A stretch of 26,457 nt of DNA from positions 1 to 26,457 of IMG/VR virus record IMGVR_UViG_3300027741_003569. The stretch is one strand, 5' to 3'. The position numbers were made by a program, and so were the translations under genes. Source of the stretch: a virus. The notes below the pieces were generated by a model. That model searched no databases. It was not told where the DNA came from and saw only the letters and a list, made by a program, of their open reading frames with translations. Position 1 is the stretch's first letter, and each line of letters opens with the position of its first letter. This document shows positions 1-8,700 of the stretch, one piece after another.

Positions 1-26
1 AAGTATTGGCCAGGCAGCAGATAACA

Positions 27-350
27 ATGATCACAGTTACTGACCGTGCCCAAACACGTATCATAGACATTTTGATAGATGAAAACAATCCTGGAGTGAT
101 GTTGAGAACATTTGTTCAGGGTGGTGGATGCAGTGGGTTCAGTTACGGATTCACGTTGGATTCAATTCAAAATGAAGATGATTGGACAATTAATTTGGAA
201 TCATTCAAACTTTTGGTGGACCCTATGAGCATGCAGTATCTTGATGGAGCCACGATTGATTACAAAGAAACCATCATGAACAATGAATTTGTGATTATCA
301 ATCCCAATGCGGTCAGTCAATGTGGTTGCGGTAGTTCATTTAGTGTTTGA
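27..350 (+). CDS. iscA: IscA/HesB-type iron-sulfur cluster carrier protein
   Basis: A-type carrier that binds an Fe-S cluster or iron and passes it to apo-proteins in the cytoplasm. From the ATG at 27 the protein has 107 residues with Cys35 in GGGCSGF and Cys99/Cys101 in QCGCG near the C-terminus. These are the three family ligands, at the same positions and total length as I recall for bacterial IscA. An in-frame TTG at 6 would add seven residues with no family support, so I prefer 27; only weak SD-like purines precede it. The gene sits just upstream of the sigma70 promoter of the DNA ligase, and its last codons overlap the -35 box. IscA/HesB-like genes are known as auxiliary genes in marine phages. 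A role in host Fe-S supply or in maturing a phage enzyme is inference. Confidence 0.88.
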   Translation: MITVTDRAQTRIIDILIDENNPGVMLRTFVQGGGCSGFSYGFTLDSIQNEDDWTINLESFKLLVDPMSMQYLDGATIDYKETIMNNEFVIINPNAVSQCGCGSSFSV

Positions 351-375
351 CAATTGTTGAAAATTCCTGTATAAT
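347..375 (+). promoter_or_regulatory. Perfect consensus sigma70 promoter (early)
   Basis: TTGACA at 347-352 and TATAAT at 370-375 are separated by exactly 17 bp, so both hexamers and the spacer match the bacterial housekeeping consensus. Transcription would start near 382, leaving a short leader before the ligase start at 408. The -35 box overlaps the stop codon of the upstream IscA gene. This fits a strong early or middle phage promoter read by unmodified host RNA polymerase. Confidence 0.88.
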
Positions 376-407
376 TGTATCATGTACAAAAACTTATGGA
401 AAAACCC

Positions 408-1724
408 ATGAATCATTGCGATAGTATTATTCGAATTCTTCGTGATCATAACAGCCGGTTGGATAAGGAAGCTATTATCCAGGCCGAACTTGAGGCAGAT
501 AATGCAGAACTATTTGAAGGTCTAAGAATGGCATTTGATCCCATGATAACATTTGGGGTTAAAAAAGTTCCCATACATGGTGGAGGTGAGGGACAGGGGT
601 TGCCGTGGGAGGCTTTCAAAGAGTTGGCTCAAACTTTGGCACTACGCAGGCTCACCGGTCATGCAGCCCGTGATGCAATTGAATTGGCATTGGGTGCAAG
701 TACAAAATCACAATGGAACGATTGGTACAGACTGATTCTAATCAAGGATCTAAAAGCAGGTATTGGCGAGACCACAGTGAACAAAGTGGTAGCAAAATTC
801 AATAAACTTGAATATGCAATTCCATTGTTTGAGTGCATGCTGGCTCACGATGGAGCCAAGAATGAAAATCATGTGCAGGGTCGTAAACTGTTGGAACCCA
901 AGTTGGATGGTGTTCGAGTGATCACAGTGATCAATGTGGACAATCGAACTGCTATCATGTACAGTCGAAACGGCAAATTGTTGGAGAATTTCAGTCACAT
1001 CACTACAGCCATTGAACAACACATTGATCTATTTGAACGTAGTATGGTGTTGGATGGTGAAATGGTTAGTAGCAGTTTTCAAGCACTCATGAAACAGGTG
1101 CATCGAAAAAGCGGTGTACAGTCCACAGACGCAAGACTCGTGCTGTTTGACCTTTTGCCATTGCGTGAGTTTCAAAACGGTATCAGCACCATGGGCCAGC
1201 GTAGACGTAGCAATTTATTAAAGTCCATGAAAGCCATTTTTGATCAAATTGGCAGCATTGACATAATCCCACAAAAGGAAGTGGATTTATCCAGTTATGT
1301 GGGCGAGTTGGAGTTCAAACAGTACAACAAGGATGCTATTGAATCAGGCTATGAAGGCATCATGATCAAGGACATAGATGCCGAGTACGAATGTAAACGT
1401 AGTAGAAGTTGGCTGAAAATGAAGCCCTATATTGAAGTCAGTTTGGAGGTTAGGGATGTTGAAGAAGGCACTGGTAGAAATATGGGAAGGTTGGGGGCAT
1501 TGGTTTGCTCCGGACAAGACGACGGCAAAGATATTGTGGTCAATTGTGGTAGTGGCTTTAGTGACACTGATCGAATTGAGTATTGGGATAGCCGTGATAG
1601 CCTTCCTGGTCAAATTGTGGAAGTGAGAGCTGATGCTATCACACAGAATCAAGATGGCACCTATAGTTTGCGATTTCCCAGATTTTTGAGATTTAGAGGT
1701 TTTGTTGCTGGTGAAAAATTATGA
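408..1724 (+). CDS. ATP-dependent DNA ligase, T4 gp30 type
   Basis: Seals nicks in duplex DNA using ATP, through a lysine-AMP intermediate, during phage replication and repair. From the ATG at 408 it has 438 residues, somewhat shorter than T4 gp30. Nucleotidyltransferase motifs are visible in order: motif I EPKLDGVR with Lys165, SRNGK at 186-190, LDGE at 215-218, EGIMIK at 316-321 and WLKMKP at 335-340. An OB-fold-like C-terminal part follows. The N-terminal IKDLKAG...TVNKV segment resembles the gp30 family. In-frame TTG 375 lies inside the -10 box and ATG 396 lacks a good SD; TGGA lies about 7 nt before 408. The perfect sigma70 promoter is just upstream. The stop overlaps the next start (ATGA), implying translational coupling with the glycosyltransferase. 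Confidence 0.93.
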   Translation: MNHCDSIIRILRDHNSRLDKEAIIQAELEADNAELFEGLRMAFDPMITFGVKKVPIHGGGEGQGLPWEAFKELAQTLALRRLTGHAARDAIELALGASTKSQWNDWYRLILIKDLKAGIGETTVNKVVAKFNKLEYAIPLFECMLAHDGAKNENHVQGRKLLEPKLDGVRVITVINVDNRTAIMYSRNGKLLENFSHITTAIEQHIDLFERSMVLDGEMVSSSFQALMKQVHRKSGVQSTDARLVLFDLLPLREFQNGISTMGQRRRSNLLKSMKAIFDQIGSIDIIPQKEVDLSSYVGELEFKQYNKDAIESGYEGIMIKDIDAEYECKRSRSWLKMKPYIEVSLEVRDVEEGTGRNMGRLGALVCSGQDDGKDIVVNCGSGFSDTDRIEYWDSRDSLPGQIVEVRADAITQNQDGTYSLRFPRFLRFRGFVAGEKL

Positions 1725-2512
1725 TCATGATGGATATTGTGTTGCAGGGGCAGTTTTCTCCCACTACAGATCTTGTCATTGACAGCTATCTTGATCTGCC
1801 ATTTGTCAACAACATAATAGTTTCCTGTTGGAAAACAGACCAACTGTCAACATTGGTCTACACCAATCCCAGAGTACTGGTGGTGCTAAATGATCCTCCT
1901 TTTCAACGTGGTACAGACAACAGGAATCTTCAGATTGTCACATCCTTGAATGGTTTGAGAAAGGTCAGTACCACGGTGTCGGCCAAGATGAGAAACGATC
2001 AAATTTACACTCGAGACAGCATGATCAAAATGTATGAGTTTTTTCTTGATCGCCAACAGCCCAATCAACTGTTTGTAGCTGGCATGTATCCCAATCTTTT
2101 GTTTTCTCCCAGAGATCATGTGTTTTGGGGAGAAACTGCCAGTATCATCAAGTTGTTTGATATTCCATTAGAATATAATGGTGTTGGCGATAGGGTAAAA
2201 ATTGACAAATGGAGTTTGGCCAAATATTATTCTTATTTTATAAGAACGGAAACTTACATTTGTGCCAACTACTGCTCGGAATTTGACGAAAGAATAAAAC
2301 TGATGCTGATTCAGCCAGAAAAATATCTCTACGATCATGCGGTCAATTGGCAAGAGTCCTATGACATCAGCAAAGTGATCATGCCAAAACTTTTCAAAAG
2401 TTTTCCAAGAACAGGCATAGATCTAGCATGGCCCAAAAATGGTTGGCCAAACTACCCCTATCAAGATCAAAGTCAATACTATCAAGAATCATGGCACGAA
2501 GATGGATATTAA
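1721..2512 (+). CDS. WavE-like glycosyltransferase (LPS-synthesis family)
   Basis: A 263-residue cytoplasmic protein without evident signal or membrane segments. It opens with DIVLQGQFSPTT and then NNIIVSCWKTD. A middle block with NRNLQIVTSLNGL is followed by KMRNDQIYTRD. This order (I-V-x-Q-G, IIVSxW, NxNxQI-T-x-GL, KxRxD) matches my memory of the WavE lipopolysaccharide-synthesis family, putative glycosyltransferases of about this size. The start ATG overlaps the ligase stop (ATGA); further ATGs at 1727 and 1730 are possible. Co-expression with an early ligase suggests action during infection, perhaps altering host surface glycans or decorating a phage product, but substrate and role are inference. 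The family call rests on motif recall, not a search. Confidence 0.62.
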   Translation: MIMMDIVLQGQFSPTTDLVIDSYLDLPFVNNIIVSCWKTDQLSTLVYTNPRVLVVLNDPPFQRGTDNRNLQIVTSLNGLRKVSTTVSAKMRNDQIYTRDSMIKMYEFFLDRQQPNQLFVAGMYPNLLFSPRDHVFWGETASIIKLFDIPLEYNGVGDRVKIDKWSLAKYYSYFIRTETYICANYCSEFDERIKLMLIQPEKYLYDHAVNWQESYDISKVIMPKLFKSFPRTGIDLAWPKNGWPNYPYQDQSQYYQESWHEDGY

Positions 2513-2546
2513 AATATTAAACAGGTTCTGTGGGAAATAATTAACA

Positions 2547-2768
2547 GTGGCAAAAGACGATATTATTGAATTAAAAGGCACAGTTGAAGAAGTGTTGCCG
2601 TCCAGTATGTTTAGATTGAGATTGGACACCAACGATCTTTTGATTTTGGCCTACATCAGTGGCAAAATGCGCAAAAACAAAATACAGATCCTATTGGGTG
2701 ATAGGGTGGATGTGGAAATGTCCCCCTATGATCTATCACGTGGTCGCATTACCTACAGACACAAATAA
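2547..2768 (+). CDS. infA: Translation initiation factor IF-1 homologue
   Basis: IF-1 is an OB-fold protein that binds the A site of the 30S subunit and helps IF-2 and IF-3 select initiator tRNA. The 73-residue product starts [19 protein letters not shown] and continues with the signature ISGKMRKN, then GDRV, and ends with [13 protein letters not shown]. This is near-canonical bacterial IF-1 over its whole length (usual length about 72), with no truncation. The start is GTG; GGGAA lies about 10 nt upstream. It follows the WavE-like gene by 34 nt on the same strand, so it is probably in the ligase transcription unit, and it is convergent with the HNH gene 21 bp downstream. A complete IF-1 on a phage genome is unusual; its use to bias host ribosomes is inference. 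Confidence 0.93.
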   Translation: MAKDDIIELKGTVEEVLPSSMFRLRLDTNDLLILAYISGKMRKNKIQILLGDRVDVEMSPYDLSRGRITYRHK

Positions 2769-2789
2769 TCAAGTAATTGGCGGCCGTAG

Positions 2790-3302
2790 CTAGACCAAAT
2801 AGTTATTCCATACGGGATATGCCAAATCCCAGCCTAATTTTTTTCTCTTGTCTACCAGTTGAAAATAACTGGGTTTATAGGGTTTGCATTTGGGAACAAT
2901 TTTGCCGTTGTTGCCCTTGGCCGAGTTGCAGAAACTACAGGCACAAACACAGTTTTCAAATGAAGTGTTGCCGCCCAAACTCACGGGTAGCACATGATCC
3001 AATGTGGCAATTTTTCTATTCACAGCTTCAAAACAGTATTGACAAACATAATTGTCTCTTAAAAATACATTTTGTTTGCTGAATCTCACTGTGTGTTTTT
3101 TCTTTTGAAATTCTTTCAGGATCATCACGGCTGGAACTGGGGTGCTCCATTTTTCGCTGTGAACTATCCAATGTTCATGCCATTCCAAAACAGTAGCCTT
3201 GTCAGAAACCAAGTATCTTATTGATTCTTCCCATGCGATTATGCTCAAGGGGATAACACTAACTGGATTACCATCTGCGTTGAGTATCAGTGTTGATGAC
3301 AT
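2790..3302 (-). CDS. HNH endonuclease
   Basis: A 170-residue protein read from the ATG at 3302. An upstream extension to 3368 is in frame, but residues match the family only from MSSTLILN onward. The HNH/zinc region is complete: CQYC at 87-90, DH at 102-103 in LDHVLPVSLGG, Asn117, then CSFCNSAKG at 122-130, followed by a Pro-rich segment. These are the metal-binding and zinc-ribbon residues of HNH nucleases common in cyanobacteria and T4-like cyanophages. It is the only clear minus-strand gene here and lies between the early genes and the fibre array. A GATAAATA box 26 nt upstream on its own strand suggests independent late expression. It could be a free-standing homing-type nuclease or a DNA-processing enzyme; the sequence does not decide this. 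Confidence 0.88.
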   Translation of the reverse strand: MSSTLILNADGNPVSVIPLSIIAWEESIRYLVSDKATVLEWHEHWIVHSEKWSTPVPAVMILKEFQKKKHTVRFSKQNVFLRDNYVCQYCFEAVNRKIATLDHVLPVSLGGNTSFENCVCACSFCNSAKGNNGKIVPKCKPYKPSYFQLVDKRKKLGWDLAYPVWNNYLV

Positions 3303-3327
3303 TTGTCTACTTTTATAAAATACTGCA

Positions 3328-3336
3328 TTATTTATC
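3328..3336 (-). promoter_or_regulatory. Putative T4-like late promoter of HNH gene
   Basis: On the minus strand the bases read GATAAATAA, matching seven of eight positions of the T4 late box TATAAATA. The box ends 26 nt before the HNH start codon, similar to the distances seen for plus-strand late boxes in this window (19-27 nt). Confidence 0.5.
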
Positions 3337-3384
3337 AATGCACTAAGGCACCATTTACTATAACACAACTTTGTTCAAATAGCA

Positions 3385-3394
3385 ACTAAATACT
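3385..3394 (+). promoter_or_regulatory. T4-like late promoter box
   Basis: ACTAAATACT matches the T4 late consensus TATAAATA plus the frequent downstream CT. It lies 27 nt before the first fibre gene, which also has an AAGGA ribosome binding site at 3409-3413. It lies in the intergenic stretch between the divergent HNH and fibre genes. Confidence 0.68.
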
Positions 3395-3419
3395 GGATGA
3401 ACCCAGCCAAGGACAAACA

Positions 3420-5687
3420 ATGACTCTATATTATGTAAATACCGGAAGTGGGCCCAATACTCACGATGGCGATTCCCTGCGCACTGCTTTTAACAAAATA
3501 AATGCCAATTTCAATCAAATAAACAGTGGTTCTTTGGGATCAGTATTGATTCAAAGCCCTTCAGTGCCTCAAGGCTACGGCAACAACACCTTTTGGTATG
3601 ATACTGAATCTGGCAGAACCTACATTTACTACGACGGCAACTGGGTTGATGCCAACCCCAGCAGCAATCAAAACAACAGCGTGTCAGTGAGTCTCTATGA
3701 CCCAGATCTGTTTAGCAAATATAACACTGTGACCAACGTCACCAACATCAATTTTGACAGTTTGGCAGATTTCAGTGTGACAAATCAGGGCAACGGCAGT
3801 GTGTTGGTGGGCATGAACTCCACTTTCAAATTCATAAACATAGCAGGGCAGCAGGGGTTGACTGCTCAAGGCGTGGATACTTTGAATTTGATAGCAGGCA
3901 CAGGCACTCAAATTGTACTCAGTAATCAAGGTATCAAAAATCAACAAACCATCACATTTGTCAACACAGGTTCAGGCAACGGCAATGCATCCTTTCCCAA
4001 CACCACCACTTCAGGTTATCTTTACAATGATGGGCTCAACAACATCAGTTGGGACACAGTAGTACTCAACACCTTGACCAATGGCTCAGCCAGTTTCACA
4101 CTCAATTCCAACGGCAGTGTGACTTTTGGTGGTGGCACTCAAAGTGTGCCCTATACAGCACCGCAGTTTGATAGTGCCAACATAAGTCATGCCATTTTAT
4201 TGAGAAGCACCGTCAACAGCATACAGTACAACAGTGCGTTTTATTTCAACCCCAGCACCAAAGAATTGGGAAAAATTTCCTCAGTGATTTTCAGCGACAA
4301 CACCCAGCAGACCACCGCTTGGCAAGGCAGCACTTCGTCTCTATTTGCATCCAGTGGAGCATATAAGTCATCTGTGATATTGAACACTGCCACACTGAAA
4401 ATTTCCACAGGCACCATAACTTTCCCTGATCTCACAACTCAAAGAACTGCGTACACGGGCACAGTGGCCTATAGCAACATCACCAATGTGCCTGTGGTCA
4501 CAACTTCATCTTTGAACAATAATGGATTCAGCGCAGCCCTGTCAACATCTGGTGCTTTGTCAGTGCCAAATCTTGTGAATTTCCTCAATGACAGCACTGC
4601 CGGATTTGCCATTTACAGTACAGCTACTGGCGGTGTGCTACAATCATTGTCCACATTGACCAATGTGAGCATAGTGACCACCTCATCCATCAACAGTTAT
4701 CAATGGTCTTTCAACAATGACGGCACTATTACATTTCCTGATGCCACAGTGCAACGCAGTGCAGGAAGAAACGTGTATGACAGCATTTTTTCAGGAACCA
4801 AATTCCTATCCATTGTGAGCAGTGGTACCGTGATTTACCCTGACGGCACAGGTCAAACCACTGCGTTCAAAGGCACTGCCACCAGCCTACAAAACAACGG
4901 CTATCTACTGAGACCTGTGGCCAAACCTTTGGATGTGGTTTACGGATCACCCAGTGACATGGTGGGTGATATTGCTTTTGATGACAACTATCTTTATTAC
5001 TGTTTATCTCCTTATGCAAACAAGGTGTACTCTGTAGGCACAGTGAATTCTGCAACCAATGTCAACTACATTTACATTTCGCAAAGCAGTACCAAATTTG
5101 TCAAACCTAGCTTGGGATGGACTTTTCAACAGGTCAACAGTTCAACAATTTATACAGCGGGTGCTGTGAGTTCAGGAGCGGTAGGACCCACACCCATATG
5201 GATATTGACATCCGCCACTGCTGTTTTGACCTACACTACAGGCACTGTGTTCACAGTGACCAATACCACTGTGAAACAGAGTAATTGGATCAAAACTGCT
5301 GTTACCAATGCTACCTCAGTCACAAGATTAAGCAAGTTTGTGGCACAGGGAGAATCACTCAGCAATGATGTGATTAGAGTGCAGTGGCAGTCTTCAATTC
5401 AGTTCAATTTAAATTCAAACCAATTCAGTTTTTCTTCAGCAGCAGGAACTATTAGTGACATAGTGTACAGTGTAAATGCTGCATACCACACAGGAGTGGC
5501 ATCTGATGCAGCATCACTGCAAAATGTTGGAGCCACTTTGATCTCTGTGGGCCCTAGCAGTTTTGATCCAGGTGATACCATCACCATGATAATCAGTTCA
5601 GTTGGTGCCAACTTTTCCTATAGAGTCACGGCCATGACAGGTGTGAATTTCACAAACAATTTCGTCAGCATTGAGCAGTTGTTATAA
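3420..5687 (+). CDS. Tail fibre / virion structural protein with FPDxTxQxTA repeats
   Basis: A 755-residue protein, first of the fibre array. The N-terminus holds DGDSLRTAFNKINANF at about 17-32 and then a WYDTESGRTYIYYDGNW segment. Both are common N-terminal modules of virion proteins in T4-like environmental phages. Four copies of a short motif of type ITFPDxTxQRTA occur near residues 289 (SDNTQQTTAW), 333, 437 and 471 (YPDGTGQTTAF). The rest is Ser/Thr/Asn-rich beta-type sequence with no membrane segment. A late box and a clear AAGGA site precede the ATG. It most likely forms part of a fibre or baseplate appendage; exact position in the virion cannot be seen, and there is no recognisable catalytic domain. 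Confidence 0.78.
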   Translation: MTLYYVNTGSGPNTHDGDSLRTAFNKINANFNQINSGSLGSVLIQSPSVPQGYGNNTFWYDTESGRTYIYYDGNWVDANPSSNQNNSVSVSLYDPDLFSKYNTVTNVTNINFDSLADFSVTNQGNGSVLVGMNSTFKFINIAGQQGLTAQGVDTLNLIAGTGTQIVLSNQGIKNQQTITFVNTGSGNGNASFPNTTTSGYLYNDGLNNISWDTVVLNTLTNGSASFTLNSNGSVTFGGGTQSVPYTAPQFDSANISHAILLRSTVNSIQYNSAFYFNPSTKELGKISSVIFSDNTQQTTAWQGSTSSLFASSGAYKSSVILNTATLKISTGTITFPDLTTQRTAYTGTVAYSNITNVPVVTTSSLNNNGFSAALSTSGALSVPNLVNFLNDSTAGFAIYSTATGGVLQSLSTLTNVSIVTTSSINSYQWSFNNDGTITFPDATVQRSAGRNVYDSIFSGTKFLSIVSSGTVIYPDGTGQTTAFKGTATSLQNNGYLLRPVAKPLDVVYGSPSDMVGDIAFDDNYLYYCLSPYANKVYSVGTVNSATNVNYIYISQSSTKFVKPSLGWTFQQVNSSTIYTAGAVSSGAVGPTPIWILTSATAVLTYTTGTVFTVTNTTVKQSNWIKTAVTNATSVTRLSKFVAQGESLSNDVIRVQWQSSIQFNLNSNQFSFSSAAGTISDIVYSVNAAYHTGVASDAASLQNVGATLISVGPSSFDPGDTITMIISSVGANFSYRVTAMTGVNFTNNFVSIEQLL

Positions 5688-5689
5688 CA

Positions 5690-5699
5690 AATAAATATT
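5690..5699 (+). promoter_or_regulatory. T4-like late promoter box
   Basis: AATAAATATT lies 19 nt before the ATG at 5717 and just after the upstream stop. An AGGA ribosome binding site at 5706-5709 sits between box and start. Confidence 0.62.
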
Positions 5700-5716
5700 A
5701 ACACTAGGATAACAAT

Positions 5717-8700
5717 ATGTCAGCACTTAATTTTCCAGCAAATCCTGTTAAAGGCACACTCTATACTGGTAACAATGGTTTAACTTATATATTTGATGGA
5801 ATAAAATGGGTGGGTTCATCGGTGATTGCTGTGGCCACTGAAACCAATGCCTTGATCAACAACGGCAATGTGGTACAGGTCACTCAAGACGGTGGTCTTC
5901 AACTGCCGCGTTACGCTTTCCCAGCTCAGCCAGGCTATCTGGGACAAGTTTTGCAATGGACCTACATCAGTGGCACTAACACATTGATTTGGGCTGATGT
6001 TAGAAGTCAAAATGCTGCAAGACAGGGATCAACAGGCAGTTTCCTAATCAGCAGCACTGGCAGTTGGGTGGCCAGTATAAACACCGACAGCAGTTTCACC
6101 ATTCCAGGTGCATTGAGAATGGGCGACAACACAGTGCAGTACAGCGCCTATCCTGGACCTCCTAGAACACTGACCAACACACTCAGTATTTTGACAGCTA
6201 CACAATCTACCAGCACCCTGTCGGGTACTTTGGTTGTGCAAGGTGGCATTGGCATTGGAGGCAACGGTTGGTTTGGAGGCAGTTTGAATGCTGACCGTTT
6301 GAACATCAAACCCGTTGCTTCGGGCACATTCGCCGTGGTGACATTGGCAGGTGGTGGTGATCAAATTCAAATACAGACCGGTTACAATACTGGAAAAAAT
6401 GTTATCACCAGTTTCAACAGCACAGCCAGTGCATATGCCTCCTTGGTCATAGCAGCTTCCACACTGACTTTTGTGACTCAAAACAGTTTGAGCAATGTGA
6501 TTCTTGGTGCTGCAGGTGTGAACATCACAGCAGGCACCACTGCCAGTTCTGCCTATACTGGTGCTCTCACAGTGGCGGGCGGAGTGGGCATAGGCGGCAG
6601 CATGTATGCAGTCAACACCAGCTATGTGGCTGGAGCTCAATTGGTGACCACTGCCACCATAAGACTGTTTGCTGCCACCAGCATAAGAGCTGGCACAGAC
6701 ACAGCCGTCACTACCAGCACAGGAAGTTTGACAATATGGAACACTAGTACCTTGCAGTCTGTGACAGGGCGGGGTGCCAGCACCAATGCTGTGATATCAA
6801 TTACCAACACCACATCCAGTACTGGCACCAGTTCAGGAGCATTGACCATAGCTGGCGGATTGGGCATTGGTAGCAACTTGTATGTGGCCGATTATGCGTA
6901 TGTGGCCAATGCATTGGTTGTGACCACCAGCACACTGGCAGGATATTTTGGTGTGGGCACTGACACTGCCATAAGCACAGCATCAGGAATTGTAACAATT
7001 TGGAACACCAGCACACTACAGACTGTGACTGGTCGAGGAGCCACAACCAATAATGCCATTGCCGTTACCAATGCCACTGTCAGCACTGGTACCAACACAG
7101 GAGCACTCACAGTGACTGGTGGAGTGGGTATTGGCGGGTCTTTGGCCATTGGCAGCAGTTTGACGGTGTCCACTGCTGCGTATGTTGCTGGTGCCCAAGT
7201 ATTGACCACAGCCACTGTATATTCCAAAATTGTGGCAGGCACCGACCTATCAATAAACACTGCCACAGGCAATGTTGTGATAGCCACAACCAGCACTCTG
7301 CAGTCAGTGACAACAAGAGGAGCCACAACCAATAATGCCATTGCCGTTACCAATGCCACTGTCAGCACTGGTACCAACACAGGAGCACTCACAGTGACTG
7401 GTGGAGTGGGTATTGGTGGCAATGTGTATGTTGGCGGGACGATTACTGCTACAAACTTTTATATCAATGGAAGTCCGGTGGTCACTGCTGCCTCAGCAGG
7501 CGGAGTTGTCACACTAAATGCTGTATCAGGCACTGTCACAATTGTGCAAGGTACAGACACTGTGATCAGCACCACTGGCAGTTCAATCACCGTGTCCAAC
7601 AACAGCAATTTGCAGTCTGTGACCAATAGGGGGTCTTTGACCTCCAATCAAGTTCGCATAAGCAACCCCGTATCCAGCACTAGTACTATTACAGGTGCAT
7701 TGACAGTTGCGGGCGGTGTAGGTGTTGGTGGCGACTTAAATGTTGGTGGCGTAATTACTGCAACCAATGTGTATGTTAATGGATATGCAGTTAGTACCAG
7801 TACTGGCGGAGTTACTGCTAGTGGTACTGGTACCACTACTACATTTGTGATATCAAACGTCACAGCAAGTGCTGGAACAAATTCAGGTGCATTGCAAGTA
7901 TCGGGTGGCACAGGCATTGGTGGTAATTTATATGTTGGTAATACACTAACCGTATTAAGCACATTGTCTAGTACTAGTTCAGTATCACAAAACGCATTAT
8001 ATGTAGCTGGCGGGTTGGGTGTTGGATCATCATTATATGTCACAGGCCCAGCAGTATTCAACAACAATGTTACATTCTCTGGTACTACAACTTATGTATT
8101 AAGTACTAACACAGTGTATACTGATAATATTATTGAATTGCACTATGCCAATACATGGGCAGTAAATGATAGCAAAGATATTGGTCTGCGTTTCCATTAT
8201 TATGATACTGCCGATCGTAATGCATTCTTTGGCCGCGACAATGCCACTGGATATTTAGAATGGTTAGTAAATTCTAGTCCAGATAACACTAATAATGTAA
8301 CTGGTACCAACGGAACATTTAGATTAGGCAGTATTATTTTAACTGATACTACTGCATCAAATACCACAGCAACTGGTGCATTAACTGTTGTGGGAGGTGT
8401 GGGCGTTGGCGGCAGCTTATATGTTGGTGGTGTAATTACCGCAACCAATGTCTATGTTAATGGATATGCAGTCAGTACTAGTACATTTAACACAGGAACA
8501 TTAGTAGCACAGGCAGTAAGTGCCACATCATTAGTTTCTGGAACCTGGACATTTACAGTTAGTTCAACTGGATCTGTTACTTTGAATGGAACCCCATTTG
8601 TCAGTGGCAACACAGCAGCCAGCGGCACTGGAACTACCACAACGTTTGTGATATCAAATGCCACAGTAAGTACTGGAACAAACTCGGGTGCATTACAAGT

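Noticed and set aside
375-407. Upstream starts of the ligase (TTG 375, ATG 396)
   Set aside because: TTG 375 lies inside the -10 box, before the expected transcript start; ATG 396 has poorer spacing to any purine-rich site than 408.
1-2768. Bacterial chromosomal fragment (iscA, ligase, infA) rather than phage
   Set aside because: The ligase is of the T4 ATP-dependent type, genes are packed as in phages, and the block is contiguous with fibre genes under T4-like late boxes; a chimeric contig is not excluded.
2777-3082. Plus-strand frame of 101 codons opposite the HNH gene
   Set aside because: It is antisense to the conserved HNH core; Cys/Arg-rich nonsense composition.
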